Assembly: GCA_021202845.1 (NCBI GenBank)
Contig: JAJQCF010000009.1
Coordinates: forward strand, 1-64,000
DNA: 64,000 nt
Reading direction: 5' to 3'
DNA from: Oscillospiraceae bacterium
Lineage (GTDB): Bacteria > Bacillota > Clostridia > Oscillospirales > Oscillospiraceae
Part shown: piece after piece, positions 50,497 through 60,800 of the stretch
Layout of the letters: every line of letters begins with the position of its first letter
Position numbering within the stretch: position 1 is the first letter of the stretch
Program-made: the position numbers and the translations under genes
The notes under the pieces: model-generated
The model's database searches: none
The model's input: the letters and a program-made list of their open reading frames with translations, nothing else
What the model was told of the DNA's origin: nothing

Positions 50497-53400
50497 ATGG
50501 TAATGCTTTTTTGGAATTTGACAAAAAGAACAGTCTGCATACTTCTTTGTGTTGCCCTATTGTTGGCCTACGCCATACCGTCCTTTGCTGAAGACGGGGA
50601 TGAGGATATTCAAGAGTCGGGAGGTGAACCAGCGGCGGCGGAGGTCGCAGACGGTGAGTATTCCGCTGACGGCGAATCAGCTCAGAGCGCCGAAACTGAC
50701 ATTGAGGACGCAGCGCAGGCCGCCTCCGAGAGCGAAAGCGATGAAAACGGCAGTGAAGTCGATGCTGCGGAAAGCGCTGAATCCGAAAGCGGCGAAAATT
50801 CGTCTGACGGCACTGAAGATGGCAGTTCGGAATATTCTGGAGGAAGCACAGAAAGCATATCATTTTCAGCGCTTGAAGCCGGTGAGAGCAGCGGAGGCTC
50901 TGAGGGAAACGAGGAAGAGAACCAAACAGAGGTTGAAGAAGCCGTTTATGCCGAGAGCATTACGCTCAGTGAGACATCTGCCGAGCTGCTTGTTGGCTCT
51001 GAACTCGAGCTTGAGGCCGTTATCACTCCTGATGACGCAACCGCAGAAGTTATATGGCTCAGCGGCAACGAGGACGTTGCCAGCGTTGTATCCGGAAAGG
51101 TGACGGCATTGTCGGCAGGTACCGCAACCATTACCGCAACTGTGGACGGGCTTGAAGCTGTCTGCGAGGTTACGGTTTATGAGGAAACGGACGTTGCTTT
51201 TGTCTGGACTAATGAAATTACAACTATTGTGTCTGTAAGGAAAGGCACAACCGCGGAGGCTTTGTCAATAGCGGATATGCCTGACGGAGAAGCGCTGGAC
51301 GAATACCGCACGGGCGAATATGACGTTGCGTGGTACATAGATGGCGATTTTACAGAAAAGTTCGATTTCACCACAGAAATAACTGAACCTGTGACGCTCT
51401 ACGCAAAGTTCCTCGAAACTCTTTCCGTCGAATACGTCTGGAGTAATTCGCAGGCTACAGTCAGCACAATTTTTGCAGACAGCTGCGCGGATTCACTTGA
51501 ACTCGGCGACGCGCCGGAGGATATTCAGGCTTTATACGATGTGCGCTATCAGGTCATTTGGTACTCGGACGAGCTGCTGACAGAGACGTATGATTTTGAA
51601 TCGGCAGTTACGGAAGACCTCACGCTTTATGCCGACTATGACTTTCTGCCGGAAATGGAGTGGTTTGCGGACACCACAAAATCCTCATACACGCTGGTGA
51701 CTGCCGCCGAGCTGCAAAGTCTCGCTGCGCTCACTGCGGCCGGATATACCTTTGCCGGTGTGACGATTTATCTCGGCGAAGATGAGACGGAGAGCAATAC
51801 CGTTACAGGCACTCTTGATTTGAGCGGAATTGAATGGGAGCCGATAGGTACCGCGGAGTACCCATTCGCGGGAACCTTTGACGGAGGCATTTATGGCGAA
51901 GTAGACGGCGAAACAGGTCTGACGGGCACATTTACGTTGTCGGGTCTCAGCCTCGGAAGCTACAAGGAGTTCGACTATGCCGGACTGTTCGGATACGTCA
52001 CGGGCGATATTCGTAACGTAACGGTATCCGGCACAGTCTATGTCACAGCGCGGTATGCGGGCGGCATAGTCGGCTGGCTTGAGGGGACGATAACTAACTG
52101 CACTAACCAGACAAACGTATATAACTACGAAGCTGACGGAATAATAGGCGGTATTGCTGGATATGTAAACGGTTCAGTCTATAACTGCGTCAATGAGGGA
52201 ACGAGAATATATAACAGAACCGACGGAAACGGGATTGTCGGCGGCATTGTCGGCACTATATGCGGATATGTGACAGATTCAGTTAATTCCGGCAGATATG
52301 TAACCGGCAAAGGCTACGCCGCCGGTGGCATAGCCGGTGCGCTGAAAAGCACCTCACAAGTGCTTCGCTGCACAAACAGCGCGCAGGTCGGCAACACGGC
52401 GGACAGCGCGGCGGGCGGCGGCATTGCCGGAGAAATGGAAGAGAGTACAACTGTCCAATACTGCGGCAATACCGGCGCAATAACGTCTACTGCGGCTGCC
52501 GGAGGAATCGTTGGCAGACTGACGGGAATAGGAACTGTTGCCAGCTGCTTTAACGGCGGTGACGTAACTTACGGAAAATCCTCGCGCGGCGGCGGTATTT
52601 TGGGCTACAGCGAAAACGGATACGAGGATATTATTTCGCTGTGCTGCAATTTGAGCACTCAGGACGGCACATTCTTAGATGCCGATTACGTAACGGCAAC
52701 AACAGACGCCGGAGAAGCGGCCTATATTATGGATAACGGTGGCAGCGATGAGCGTTACGATGTATGGGGCTGGATAAACGGGGATAAAACGCCGAGCCTG
52801 CTCAGCCGCAGTCAAGATGCTGCGCAGACCTACTATGTCAAGCTTGTTGCCTCGAAGAGCCGTGTCGAAGCTCTGACACAGAATTATTACCCTGTTGGAG
52901 ATACTGTAACAATATATGCGGCGAACAATTTGGAGGACGGTGATGAGTGGATAGTCAAAGGAATTGACGACTACGAAATAAGTGATGAGCAGGATTGTAT
53001 TACCTTTGTTATGCCTGATGAAGACATCACGGTAAGCGTAACCGTGGCAAATCCGAATGCGGAATATACGGTTACATTCCACGGGTACGTAGATTCTTCG
53101 ACTGGAAACTATACAATCTACAGCAGCCAAACCGTCAGCGGCGGCGAGCTTGCTGCTGCACCTGAGGAGCTGGATGGCGCAGAGGACATAAATGCCTACT
53201 ATGCGTATTACGAAGATGAAGACTTCTGCGGTTACTATGTTTTCACCGGCTGGTATCTTATGGACGAAAGCGGTGATTTAAGCGAACAGTACGACTTCGA
53301 CTGGATGGTGGGAGAAGATATAACTCTCTATGCTGAGTGGAGCCTCATAACGGTTCAATTCAGCTTCAATGGCGTTAAGACGACGACAACGCTTCCCTCC

Positions 53401-56400
53401 AGCTATAAAATCGGCGTGGGCGCAACACTGACTGAGCCGACGCCTGAGCCGGAAACAACAGTAACAAAGACCAGCTTCCTTGGTTGGAGCCTACAAAGCA
53501 CTCTTTCCGAGGAAGAATTAAGCGACACGGACGAAAATTGGAAATGGATATTTGAGGCTGCTGAAGAAGACAAGGAAGAAAACTCTGAAAATGATGAATC
53601 TTCAACTCCGACTGTTCTGGCACTTGAGGATACAACCGACCTAAAGCTGCTACTCTACGCAGTTTGGGGCAATTCAATTACGGATTGGGTTAAAACCTAC
53701 GGCGTAAGCGGCATCGGTACGGAAAGCGACCCGTTTATTGTCTCAACGGATGAGCAGCTTAACGCCATGTCTGAATTGATGACAGAGGACGAGGACGTAT
53801 CTGGATACTATTTTAAATTATCTGATGACGGCGTCAACGGCGGCATATTTACGCTGACGGAATCATTGGTTGGATATCATAACCATTATACATACTATGA
53901 TGCTTCACAAGAAGTGGATGCTGATGTTGAAGTTTTTGAAATAGGCGAATTTAATGGTGTGTTCAATGGCAATGGCTGTACTGTAAATGTTACTGATGCG
54001 CAGCTTGGTATGTTTGGAATTTTAGGTGAGGACAGTGAAGTTATAAATTTAAAATTGACAGGCACTGTTGACTCAAGTGAATATACCAACAGCAACGATG
54101 ATTATTATATCGCGATAGCTGACGGAGATGGCACCTCCGGAAACCTGAAAGGGAGCGGTGCGTTGGCCGCAATCTGCTATGGAACAATTAAAAATTGCAG
54201 CTTTGCCGAGGGCGAGGTGTTGGATTCTACAAGCGGCACCACAAACCAAATAGAATGCCGAGTTGGCGGCTTGGTTGGAATCTTGTGTAACGGCGGCTTA
54301 ATAGAGGATTGCGAAGTCTCATTGATAAATGTGGAGGGCTATTACTGCGGAGGCGTTGCTGGCGCCATTTACGATGGAGGAAGCATTAATGGCTGCACTG
54401 TAACTGGCTGCGAAATTGATGGCGTATACTGTGGGGGCGTTGTTGGCGCAACAGCTTCTTATTATGACCTTGAAATGTCGAGCAAGCCAGATACATCTAT
54501 AATTTCCACGGTATATAACTGCAAGGTTTGTATTGATTCGGCTACCGGACAGGGCAGTATAACAGGAACTGCAATCAGTTCTCCGAGTGAAGACGTTACC
54601 TATTCTCAAATGCTGTATGTATCTGTCGCGGGAGGAATAGCTGGGTTGGCTCTTCAGACCGAGATTTCAAATTGCGATAACTATGTTCCTATATCAACCA
54701 GTTGCCCTTCTACTGAGCTTAGCTTTAGTTACTGTTATTATGGGGTAGGCGGAATATGCGGCGAACTTTTGGTTGGCAATGTATCGGATTGTACAAATCA
54801 CTCCACCGGAGAGCTGACTGCCAATGCCGGTGGAGCAGGCGGCATCGTGGGTTATTATGGTACAACATCAGGATTTGATGGCAGTATAAGTAATTGCAAA
54901 AACGAGGGAAAGATTTTCGCAACATTAAAAGTGGGTGGAATAGCCGGAGAAGCGGTTAGCTACTATATTTTATATGGTACAGATGCCGGTACAAACGGAG
55001 GAACTATTACTATCCAAAATTCATCAAACAGCGGTGATATTGACTGCGAAGTGTCGAACTACAAGTCCAGTATTGGCGGAGTTGTTGGTTACGCTTCCCT
55101 CTATCAGAATGCAGAAATAATACTCAGCGGTTGTAGTCAGTCGGGGGCAATCAACGTATATTCCGATTCTACTGATACTATTTATCCTCTGGGAGTAGGA
55201 GGATTGATAGGTTCTTTGGGATACGAAACACAAACCTCTGAAACAAATGACAGCGTGAACATTACGAACTGCAAAATTTCGGCGGATATAACAGTGAGTG
55301 TTCCCGTGGCGAGATATGTCGGCGGAGTGCTTGGCTCAACAGCCTCTCATCTTTGCGAAATGATATACGGTTCTTCATCTTCAAGCGGTTTCACCGGCGG
55401 TTGGTTTGGGCTGCCGATGACATTAAGTGATGTAGAAATCAACAATTTGAATGTACAGATTAATTCAACTACTGCCGAACACATTGGTGGAATTGCCGGA
55501 GAGCTTGACATATCCGACTCCGCTGCTTTGGAATCCGTGACATGGGACGAAATATCCATTAATGTTGAAACAACCGGCAGTTCGGGAACGGAGTATTTGG
55601 GAGGTCTTGCAGGAGAGCTGATTCTGAGTGCAGACGATGAAAGCAGTGCCAATGGTACAGATTTGGTGTATTTGGACTTTGAAGAGAGAACATTTAAGAA
55701 CCTTTCTGTTTCTTGCATAAGCGGCAACTACATAGGAGGAATAGCCGGTTCTATCTCTACAGATGGAGGCAGCATTATCTGCAATTTAAGCGATATTAGT
55801 CTAAATGTCAGTGATTCGGGTTCCTCTGTTGGCGGGTTGGCAGGGCAGATTACCGGCCAAACAATTATATGCACCGAATGCGCGGACATGGATGTAGCTG
55901 TTGAATATGGCAACTATGTTGGCGGAGTTGTCGGCGAGCTGGCAGCTGCGGCTCAATTAAGCTACTGTAGCTATGACGGCAAATTATCTGTCGGCAGCGT
56001 TGGAGAGCTCGCCGGAGGATTGGCAGGCTCTGGCAACGTAGAATACAGCTATTTTGTTGGTACAATAACTATTGGCGGTACCCAAAGCGTTGGCCTCCTT
56101 GCCGGTGAGGGGACGGTTGTTTCCTCGTTTTTCTATGGAGATGGCCCCAGCGATGTGAATGTGACTTCCACAGAAGATAACATCACGGCCAGCTACTATC
56201 TTGGCAGTTCAGACGAAAACGAGCAGTGCAAAACTGAAAGCGAGTTCAAGTCCGGCTATGTAGCGTGGCTGATGGAGATAGGCGGCGATGAGGAAGATAT
56301 TGGCGACCATGCGTTTATTTGGAAGCAGGCCAGCAAGTATCCCGAATGGAGCAACGGTGAGGCGACGGTGTACCGCATCGGCGTAGCGGATGACTTGGAG

Positions 56401-57192
56401 AATGTAACTATCACTTTGGCAGACGGTAAGGAATATGTTTACTTAAACGATGACGATGATGACGGCGCGGAATTTACAGTTACAGTGTCGGAGGAAACCT
56501 ATCCCGAGACGCAGGGCGATGAAGAAGTCGAGTACGGATACGCATTAACGTCGATTTCATATGACGAAACGCAGCTGCTTTCATTCGCTGCTTCGGAGGA
56601 AGAGAGAACTACTACTTGGACGGATAATATAAATAATTATACATTCTCGTCGGACGGCGACCTAAGCGCAGCTGTTACCGTTGTCCAACTGGCGGCCGAT
56701 GAAGATACGCCTGTGGCTGAAGAAGAGGGCGAGGGCGACGGCAGCGGCGACGATGATTCCGAGGGCAGCGGCGGCTCCGGTGGAGGAGACGGCACCGGTT
56801 ACGGCGGTACGGACAAGACTACCGCGGGTACTTCCGTTCCCACGATAGGCTCCGATGAGGAAGGCCCGACTGTGATTTCAGATACCAGTCCAGACGTTCA
56901 AATTGAGGAGACCGTTGGCGATGAAGCCCCCGCGGGCGGCACGGAGGCCGAGGAAACCGTCGAAGCTCCCGAAACGGAGGCCGAATCGGAAATCGAGCCA
57001 GAGCCGGAACCCGAACCCGAGCCGGAAACAGAGGTTGAACCTGAGGTGCATACCTACGAGCTTATTACCAATATAGTCGAAGCAATTAAAGAAAATCCGT
57101 TGCTCGCGGTGCTCGCGGCCACTGGCGCTGCTGTGGTGTTTTTGGCTGCCGGATTCTACCGCTATAAAAAAAGCAAACATGATTTCAGTTAA
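50497..57192 (+). CDS. Giant GLUG-repeat surface protein with C-terminal membrane anchor
   Basis: This 2231-residue protein has a signal sequence (cleavage near YAIPSFA), an acidic Ser/Glu-rich stretch, a BIG2 Ig-like domain (about 148-228), two InlB-B-like repeats (about 230-382), a GLUG-type array (about 411-748), another B-repeat (about 848-948) and a second GLUG array (about 1064-1945). A Gly/Asp-rich then Glu/Pro-rich spacer leads to a transmembrane helix at about 2202-2222 and a short basic tail. No sortase motif is present, so it is held in the membrane and reaches out through the wall. It lies between the ExbB-like and DUF2149 genes. ATG 50497 has AGGAGTG upstream; the frame opens at TTG 50401, which lacks a site. 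Confidence 0.87.
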   Translation: MVMLFWNLTKRTVCILLCVALLLAYAIPSFAEDGDEDIQESGGEPAAAEVADGEYSADGESAQSAETDIEDAAQAASESESDENGSEVDAAESAESESGENSSDGTEDGSSEYSGGSTESISFSALEAGESSGGSEGNEEENQTEVEEAVYAESITLSETSAELLVGSELELEAVITPDDATAEVIWLSGNEDVASVVSGKVTALSAGTATITATVDGLEAVCEVTVYEETDVAFVWTNEITTIVSVRKGTTAEALSIADMPDGEALDEYRTGEYDVAWYIDGDFTEKFDFTTEITEPVTLYAKFLETLSVEYVWSNSQATVSTIFADSCADSLELGDAPEDIQALYDVRYQVIWYSDELLTETYDFESAVTEDLTLYADYDFLPEMEWFADTTKSSYTLVTAAELQSLAALTAAGYTFAGVTIYLGEDETESNTVTGTLDLSGIEWEPIGTAEYPFAGTFDGGIYGEVDGETGLTGTFTLSGLSLGSYKEFDYAGLFGYVTGDIRNVTVSGTVYVTARYAGGIVGWLEGTITNCTNQTNVYNYEADGIIGGIAGYVNGSVYNCVNEGTRIYNRTDGNGIVGGIVGTICGYVTDSVNSGRYVTGKGYAAGGIAGALKSTSQVLRCTNSAQVGNTADSAAGGGIAGEMEESTTVQYCGNTGAITSTAAAGGIVGRLTGIGTVASCFNGGDVTYGKSSRGGGILGYSENGYEDIISLCCNLSTQDGTFLDADYVTATTDAGEAAYIMDNGGSDERYDVWGWINGDKTPSLLSRSQDAAQTYYVKLVASKSRVEALTQNYYPVGDTVTIYAANNLEDGDEWIVKGIDDYEISDEQDCITFVMPDEDITVSVTVANPNAEYTVTFHGYVDSSTGNYTIYSSQTVSGGELAAAPEELDGAEDINAYYAYYEDEDFCGYYVFTGWYLMDESGDLSEQYDFDWMVGEDITLYAEWSLITVQFSFNGVKTTTTLPSSYKIGVGATLTEPTPEPETTVTKTSFLGWSLQSTLSEEELSDTDENWKWIFEAAEEDKEENSENDESSTPTVLALEDTTDLKLLLYAVWGNSITDWVKTYGVSGIGTESDPFIVSTDEQLNAMSELMTEDEDVSGYYFKLSDDGVNGGIFTLTESLVGYHNHYTYYDASQEVDADVEVFEIGEFNGVFNGNGCTVNVTDAQLGMFGILGEDSEVINLKLTGTVDSSEYTNSNDDYYIAIADGDGTSGNLKGSGALAAICYGTIKNCSFAEGEVLDSTSGTTNQIECRVGGLVGILCNGGLIEDCEVSLINVEGYYCGGVAGAIYDGGSINGCTVTGCEIDGVYCGGVVGATASYYDLEMSSKPDTSIISTVYNCKVCIDSATGQGSITGTAISSPSEDVTYSQMLYVSVAGGIAGLALQTEISNCDNYVPISTSCPSTELSFSYCYYGVGGICGELLVGNVSDCTNHSTGELTANAGGAGGIVGYYGTTSGFDGSISNCKNEGKIFATLKVGGIAGEAVSYYILYGTDAGTNGGTITIQNSSNSGDIDCEVSNYKSSIGGVVGYASLYQNAEIILSGCSQSGAINVYSDSTDTIYPLGVGGLIGSLGYETQTSETNDSVNITNCKISADITVSVPVARYVGGVLGSTASHLCEMIYGSSSSSGFTGGWFGLPMTLSDVEINNLNVQINSTTAEHIGGIAGELDISDSAALESVTWDEISINVETTGSSGTEYLGGLAGELILSADDESSANGTDLVYLDFEERTFKNLSVSCISGNYIGGIAGSISTDGGSIICNLSDISLNVSDSGSSVGGLAGQITGQTIICTECADMDVAVEYGNYVGGVVGELAAAAQLSYCSYDGKLSVGSVGELAGGLAGSGNVEYSYFVGTITIGGTQSVGLLAGEGTVVSSFFYGDGPSDVNVTSTEDNITASYYLGSSDENEQCKTESEFKSGYVAWLMEIGGDEEDIGDHAFIWKQASKYPEWSNGEATVYRIGVADDLENVTITLADGKEYVYLNDDDDDGAEFTVTVSEETYPETQGDEEVEYGYALTSISYDETQLLSFAASEEERTTTWTDNINNYTFSSDGDLSAAVTVVQLAADEDTPVAEEEGEGDGSGDDDSEGSGGSGGGDGTGYGGTDKTTAGTSVPTIGSDEEGPTVISDTSPDVQIEETVGDEAPAGGTEAEETVEAPETEAESEIEPEPEPEPEPETEVEPEVHTYELITNIVEAIKENPLLAVLAATGAAVVFLAAGFYRYKKSKHDFS

Positions 57193-57202
57193 ACGATATA
57201 TC

Positions 57203-57229
57203 AGCCAACTCCTTCGGTTGGCTTTTATA
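57203..57229 (+). terminator. Terminator after the giant GLUG gene
   Basis: AGCCAAC pairs with GTTGGCT across seven bases, followed by TTTATAT. Partial read-through would supply the DUF2149 gene; no promoter was recognised between. Confidence 0.75.
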
Positions 57230-57256
57230 TAGTAATTTACTAAGGAGGAAAAACAA

Positions 57257-57304
57257 ATGATAAGGCTGCTGCAATTTTCAAAGTTAAGAAGGAGCGCAAT
57301 ATGA
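57257..57304 (+). CDS. 15-codon leader ORF coupled to DUF2149
   Basis: MIRLLQFSKLRRSAI is preceded by a perfect AGGAGG at 57243-57248, and its stop overlaps the DUF2149 start (ATGA at 57301-57304). The ribosome-binding site of DUF2149 lies inside it. It probably serves translational coupling; a functional small basic peptide is possible. Confidence 0.55.
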   Translation: MIRLLQFSKLRRSAI

Positions 57305-57615
57305 TTAGGGGCCACAAATCAATTTCCTCCCGCCGCTATGAGGAAGAAGCCGATAATTCCGGCGGAATGGAAAATGTAGCAAATCTTGTAGACGCAATGC
57401 TGGTGCTTGCCTGCGGATTGATGATAGCTCTGATTACCCGCTACAATGTCAATCTTCAGATACTGGACGTACAGACCATGACGGAGGTTCAGGACCTTGA
57501 AATCATGGAAAATGACGCAAATTCGGAAAGCTCCGGCTCTGCATACAATGAGCTTGGCGTTGTCTATCAGGACCCGGAAACCGGAACGATGTACCTCATC
57601 TCCGGCGGTGAGTGA
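57301..57615 (+). CDS. DUF2149 family protein, ExbD-like
   Basis: This 104-residue protein has a short cytoplasmic head, one transmembrane helix (NLVDAMLVLACGLMIALIT, about residues 28-46) and an outer tail ending in a GVVYQDPETGTMYLI strand motif. The helix keeps an Asp (Asp31) and a VDAMLVL pattern like the PLIDVMLVLL helix of ExbD, whose Asp is essential for proton use. I infer that it is the ExbD counterpart of the 49554 channel. AAGGAG precedes the ATG. Confidence 0.82.
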   Translation: MIRGHKSISSRRYEEEADNSGGMENVANLVDAMLVLACGLMIALITRYNVNLQILDVQTMTEVQDLEIMENDANSESSGSAYNELGVVYQDPETGTMYLISGGE

Positions 57616-57625
57616 GCCTGATGCA

Positions 57626-57681
57626 GCGCCGGAAAAGAGAAATCACTGCGCGGTTTAAAAGCGCAGGCTGTGCGTCGGCGC
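57626..57681 (+). other. Possible structured RNA between DUF2149 and the second giant gene
   Basis: GCGCCG pairs with CGGCGC, enclosing an inner CTGCGC/GCGCAG hairpin. The 207-base gap contains no convincing gene, only an isolated GGAGG at about 57730 followed by a ten-codon frame. It does not match a riboswitch class I know. Confidence 0.35.
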
Positions 57682-57822
57682 CGCAAGGGTGACTTTTGAT
57701 GCTGGCAGTTCAGCGGCGCGAAATTTAAGGAGGTGGTGCTTGCCAATATACGGACACTAATCAAGTGAACTAAGCAGCCTCACTCTAAAAAAGCTGCAAA
57801 TCTAACAAACGAGGGAAAAAAC

Positions 57823-60800
57823 GTGGTACAAAAAAGAACCACAAAGCTCGGATACAGATTGCTGTCTCTGCTGCTGACCTTGTCCATGCTGCTGAGCCTT
57901 ACGTGCATAAGCGCTTTTGCAGAGGACGAGGTTGACGTGGGCAGCATAAAATCCGCGCTTGAGTCTGAAGACATAGTGGGTCTGAGCGATGTCTTTACTG
58001 CGGGATACGGCACATCGGACAGCCCATTCCAAATTACCAGTGAGAGCGATTTGATAAAGCTCCAGCTTATATCAAACGGCGAGATAAGCAATGACGATTT
58101 GCTGGCCGACTACAATTCATACTATTATTTCGTCCTTGCGAATGACATTGCATTGACTGCGAGTTGGACACCGATTGCCAACAGCGCAGACAATGCATTC
58201 AGCGATAGCTTCGACGGCCAGGGCTACACTATATCCGGCCTGAACCAGAGCGAAACGGTCACGGCCGGAGAGAGCGTTTCCGCCTACGGCGGCTTGTTCG
58301 GCTATGTTGACGGCGCGACCATCAGCAATGTGAATGTCAGCGGCAGCGTTGCGCTCTCCGTTGTCACCGCTGAGACTGAAGAAACCGAAAGCAGCGACGA
58401 AACCACCGATTCGGAATCTGATGACAGCAGCGATGACACGTCGGACACTACGACGGCAAACTCCACCGCGGTCTACGCGGGCGGCGTTGTGGCCTACGCT
58501 GTGGATAGCGCCATAAGCGGGTGCAGCAGCTCGGCGAGCGTCAGCATAACCAATGCTGATGATGACACCGTTATGGCGATAGCCGGCGGCGTGGTTGGCT
58601 ATCTCGGTGCGTCGATGGCTACGGATGACGATGGAAGTGTTACATCTGTCGGAACAGCGACCGCTTCGGGGCTCACGGTCACGAGCGAAGCTAATGTTTC
58701 GGCGGCAACAACCGCCAGCGGAGACGGAATTGCCGTTGTCGCGGGCGGCGTAATCGGCCTTGCGCAAGGGGCAACTGTCACCGGTGCGACAAGTGCGGCA
58801 GCCGTGAGCGTAACGGGAAGCAGCACGGCGTACAGCACAAGCTCCTACAATGCGACCTACGTGGATATGCAGGGCACAAAAAACCAAACGGTTTACAACC
58901 AGCTGAATGAGTATTACTACAGCAGCACGGCAGGCGGAGTTGTCGGCGCGGCGATTGGCCGTTTCACAATTGTAAATGCGGAGACGGATAATAGCACTAC
59001 CGGCGGAAACAACAGCCACTATGCTGCCAAGGCCTCTGTTGCACAGGAAACGACGGTTGCAAGCTGCACCAGTACCGCCACCGTGACAAACAGCACTGGT
59101 ACCGAGCTGTCCTTTGCCGGCGGCGTGGTGGGGTCGGCATCCTTTTCAACAATTTCCGGCAGCAGCTACGGCGGCACAGTGAGCGGAACCCTTGCCGGCG
59201 GCATTGCCGGTGCGCTGGCGCTCAACGCAACCATAGTCAACGGAACTCTGCTTGCTGCCGCAACGGTCACCGGCACATTCGCCGCAGGCGGTATTGCCGG
59301 TCAGGTGGGCGGCAATGACGACTCTGAAAACTATTCTGCGCTTCTGGGCGGGAGCACAGGCAACAGCAGCAGCTCTACTGCACATGCAGAGTCCGCAATT
59401 TCAAGCAGCAGCACTGAATCCGGCGCTGCCGTTACTTCAGAGAGCGGATATGCGGGCGGCATTGCGGGTTATGTTACCTATGCGCTGCAGCGCACAGGCA
59501 CCACCGATGAGGATACCGGTATAACAACCTACAGCTATGCTTTCGACGGCGACACCAACGCTGCGTCTGTCAGCGGCAGCTGCGCGGGCGGTATTGCAGG
59601 TTATGTTTACAGCGGCGGCGACTTCGGCAGCTGCACAAATGCAGGCACAGTGAGCGGAACCGCATATGCGGGCGGCATTGCCGGACACCTTTACAACGAA
59701 ACCACAAAAACCGTAGGTCCCGGCCCGTCATACTCATCTTCAACCACCGCGTCCATTGTCGAAAACTGTGCCAACTCCGGCGGCGTTTCCGGCAACGGCT
59801 ACGTCGGCGGTATAGCGGGCTATGTGCGCTATGCCGGTAATACGATTGACTACTGCGTCAATACGGGTGACGTTTCCGGCAGTGAGGCCGACAGCGTCGG
59901 CGGTCTGGTCGGTCAGCTGGGCGGCTCGATGTACAACAGCTACAACGCCGGCGCTATATCCGGCTCCGCGACATATATGGGCGGCGCGGTAGGATACAGC
60001 TGCAACGAAACCTCTGCGTCAGACCAATCGACAAACGACTTTAATGTTAAGAACATATATAACCGAGGCTCTGTTACCAACTCCGGCAGCGGCACCAGCT
60101 ACACCGGCGGCGTTTTCGGCGGCGTTTATTCCCACAGCTATGCAGCCAATGTATACAACGTGAGTACTGTCACAGGCGCGGGCGTTGTCGGCGCGGTAAC
60201 CGGACTCCTTGGTTATAAGGACAGCAGCTATGCCGCCTCTCTGCAAAACGGCTACGCGCTGGTCGGCACGGCATCTCAGCTTATCGGCAATACGGCAAGC
60301 ACTGCCGCAAATGATGAGACTGTAGTCTCTTTCTTTGACACAGACCTAAAGACAACCGACAGCACTGCTGTATACGGTTCGCTTCTTGTTGCGCTGAATA
60401 CCTATGCCGCGGATGACGATACTCTGTCCGCATGGGCGGTATCTGCTGACGGGGATTACTCTTACCCCGTATTTTCTGCGGACGTAGAGATTAATACGCC
60501 TGCCGATGCGACCGCGCCCACATTCTCCGTGGACGGTAGCTCGGCAACAAGCTATGAAGCCTACTTGGGAGATACAACGGTTATTACGGCGTCAAGCACA
60601 GTGGCTGACACCTCGTCCATACTCTACCGCTGGTACACAGCAGCGAGTGCGGACGGCGACAAAACTTTTGTCGGCAACGGCGAGAGCTATACCGTGGAAG
60701 CGTCCGCTTTTGGCACTACTTATTTATTTGTCAGCGCGACTTCCGAAAGCAGCAACTATCAGGGCACCGAAGTGTTCAGCAGCGCTTTTGCCTATACCGT

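Noticed and set aside
57616-57822. Cobalamin riboswitch upstream of the second giant gene
   Set aside because: It was considered because of the possible chelate transport theme, but the conserved B12-box bases were not found here or upstream of the importer operon.
58117-59019. 300-codon open frame on the - strand
   Set aside because: It is antisense to the second giant GLUG gene, which has a signal peptide, a ribosome-binding site and an unbroken frame to the window edge. The composition is a shadow of Ser/Thr/Gly repeats.
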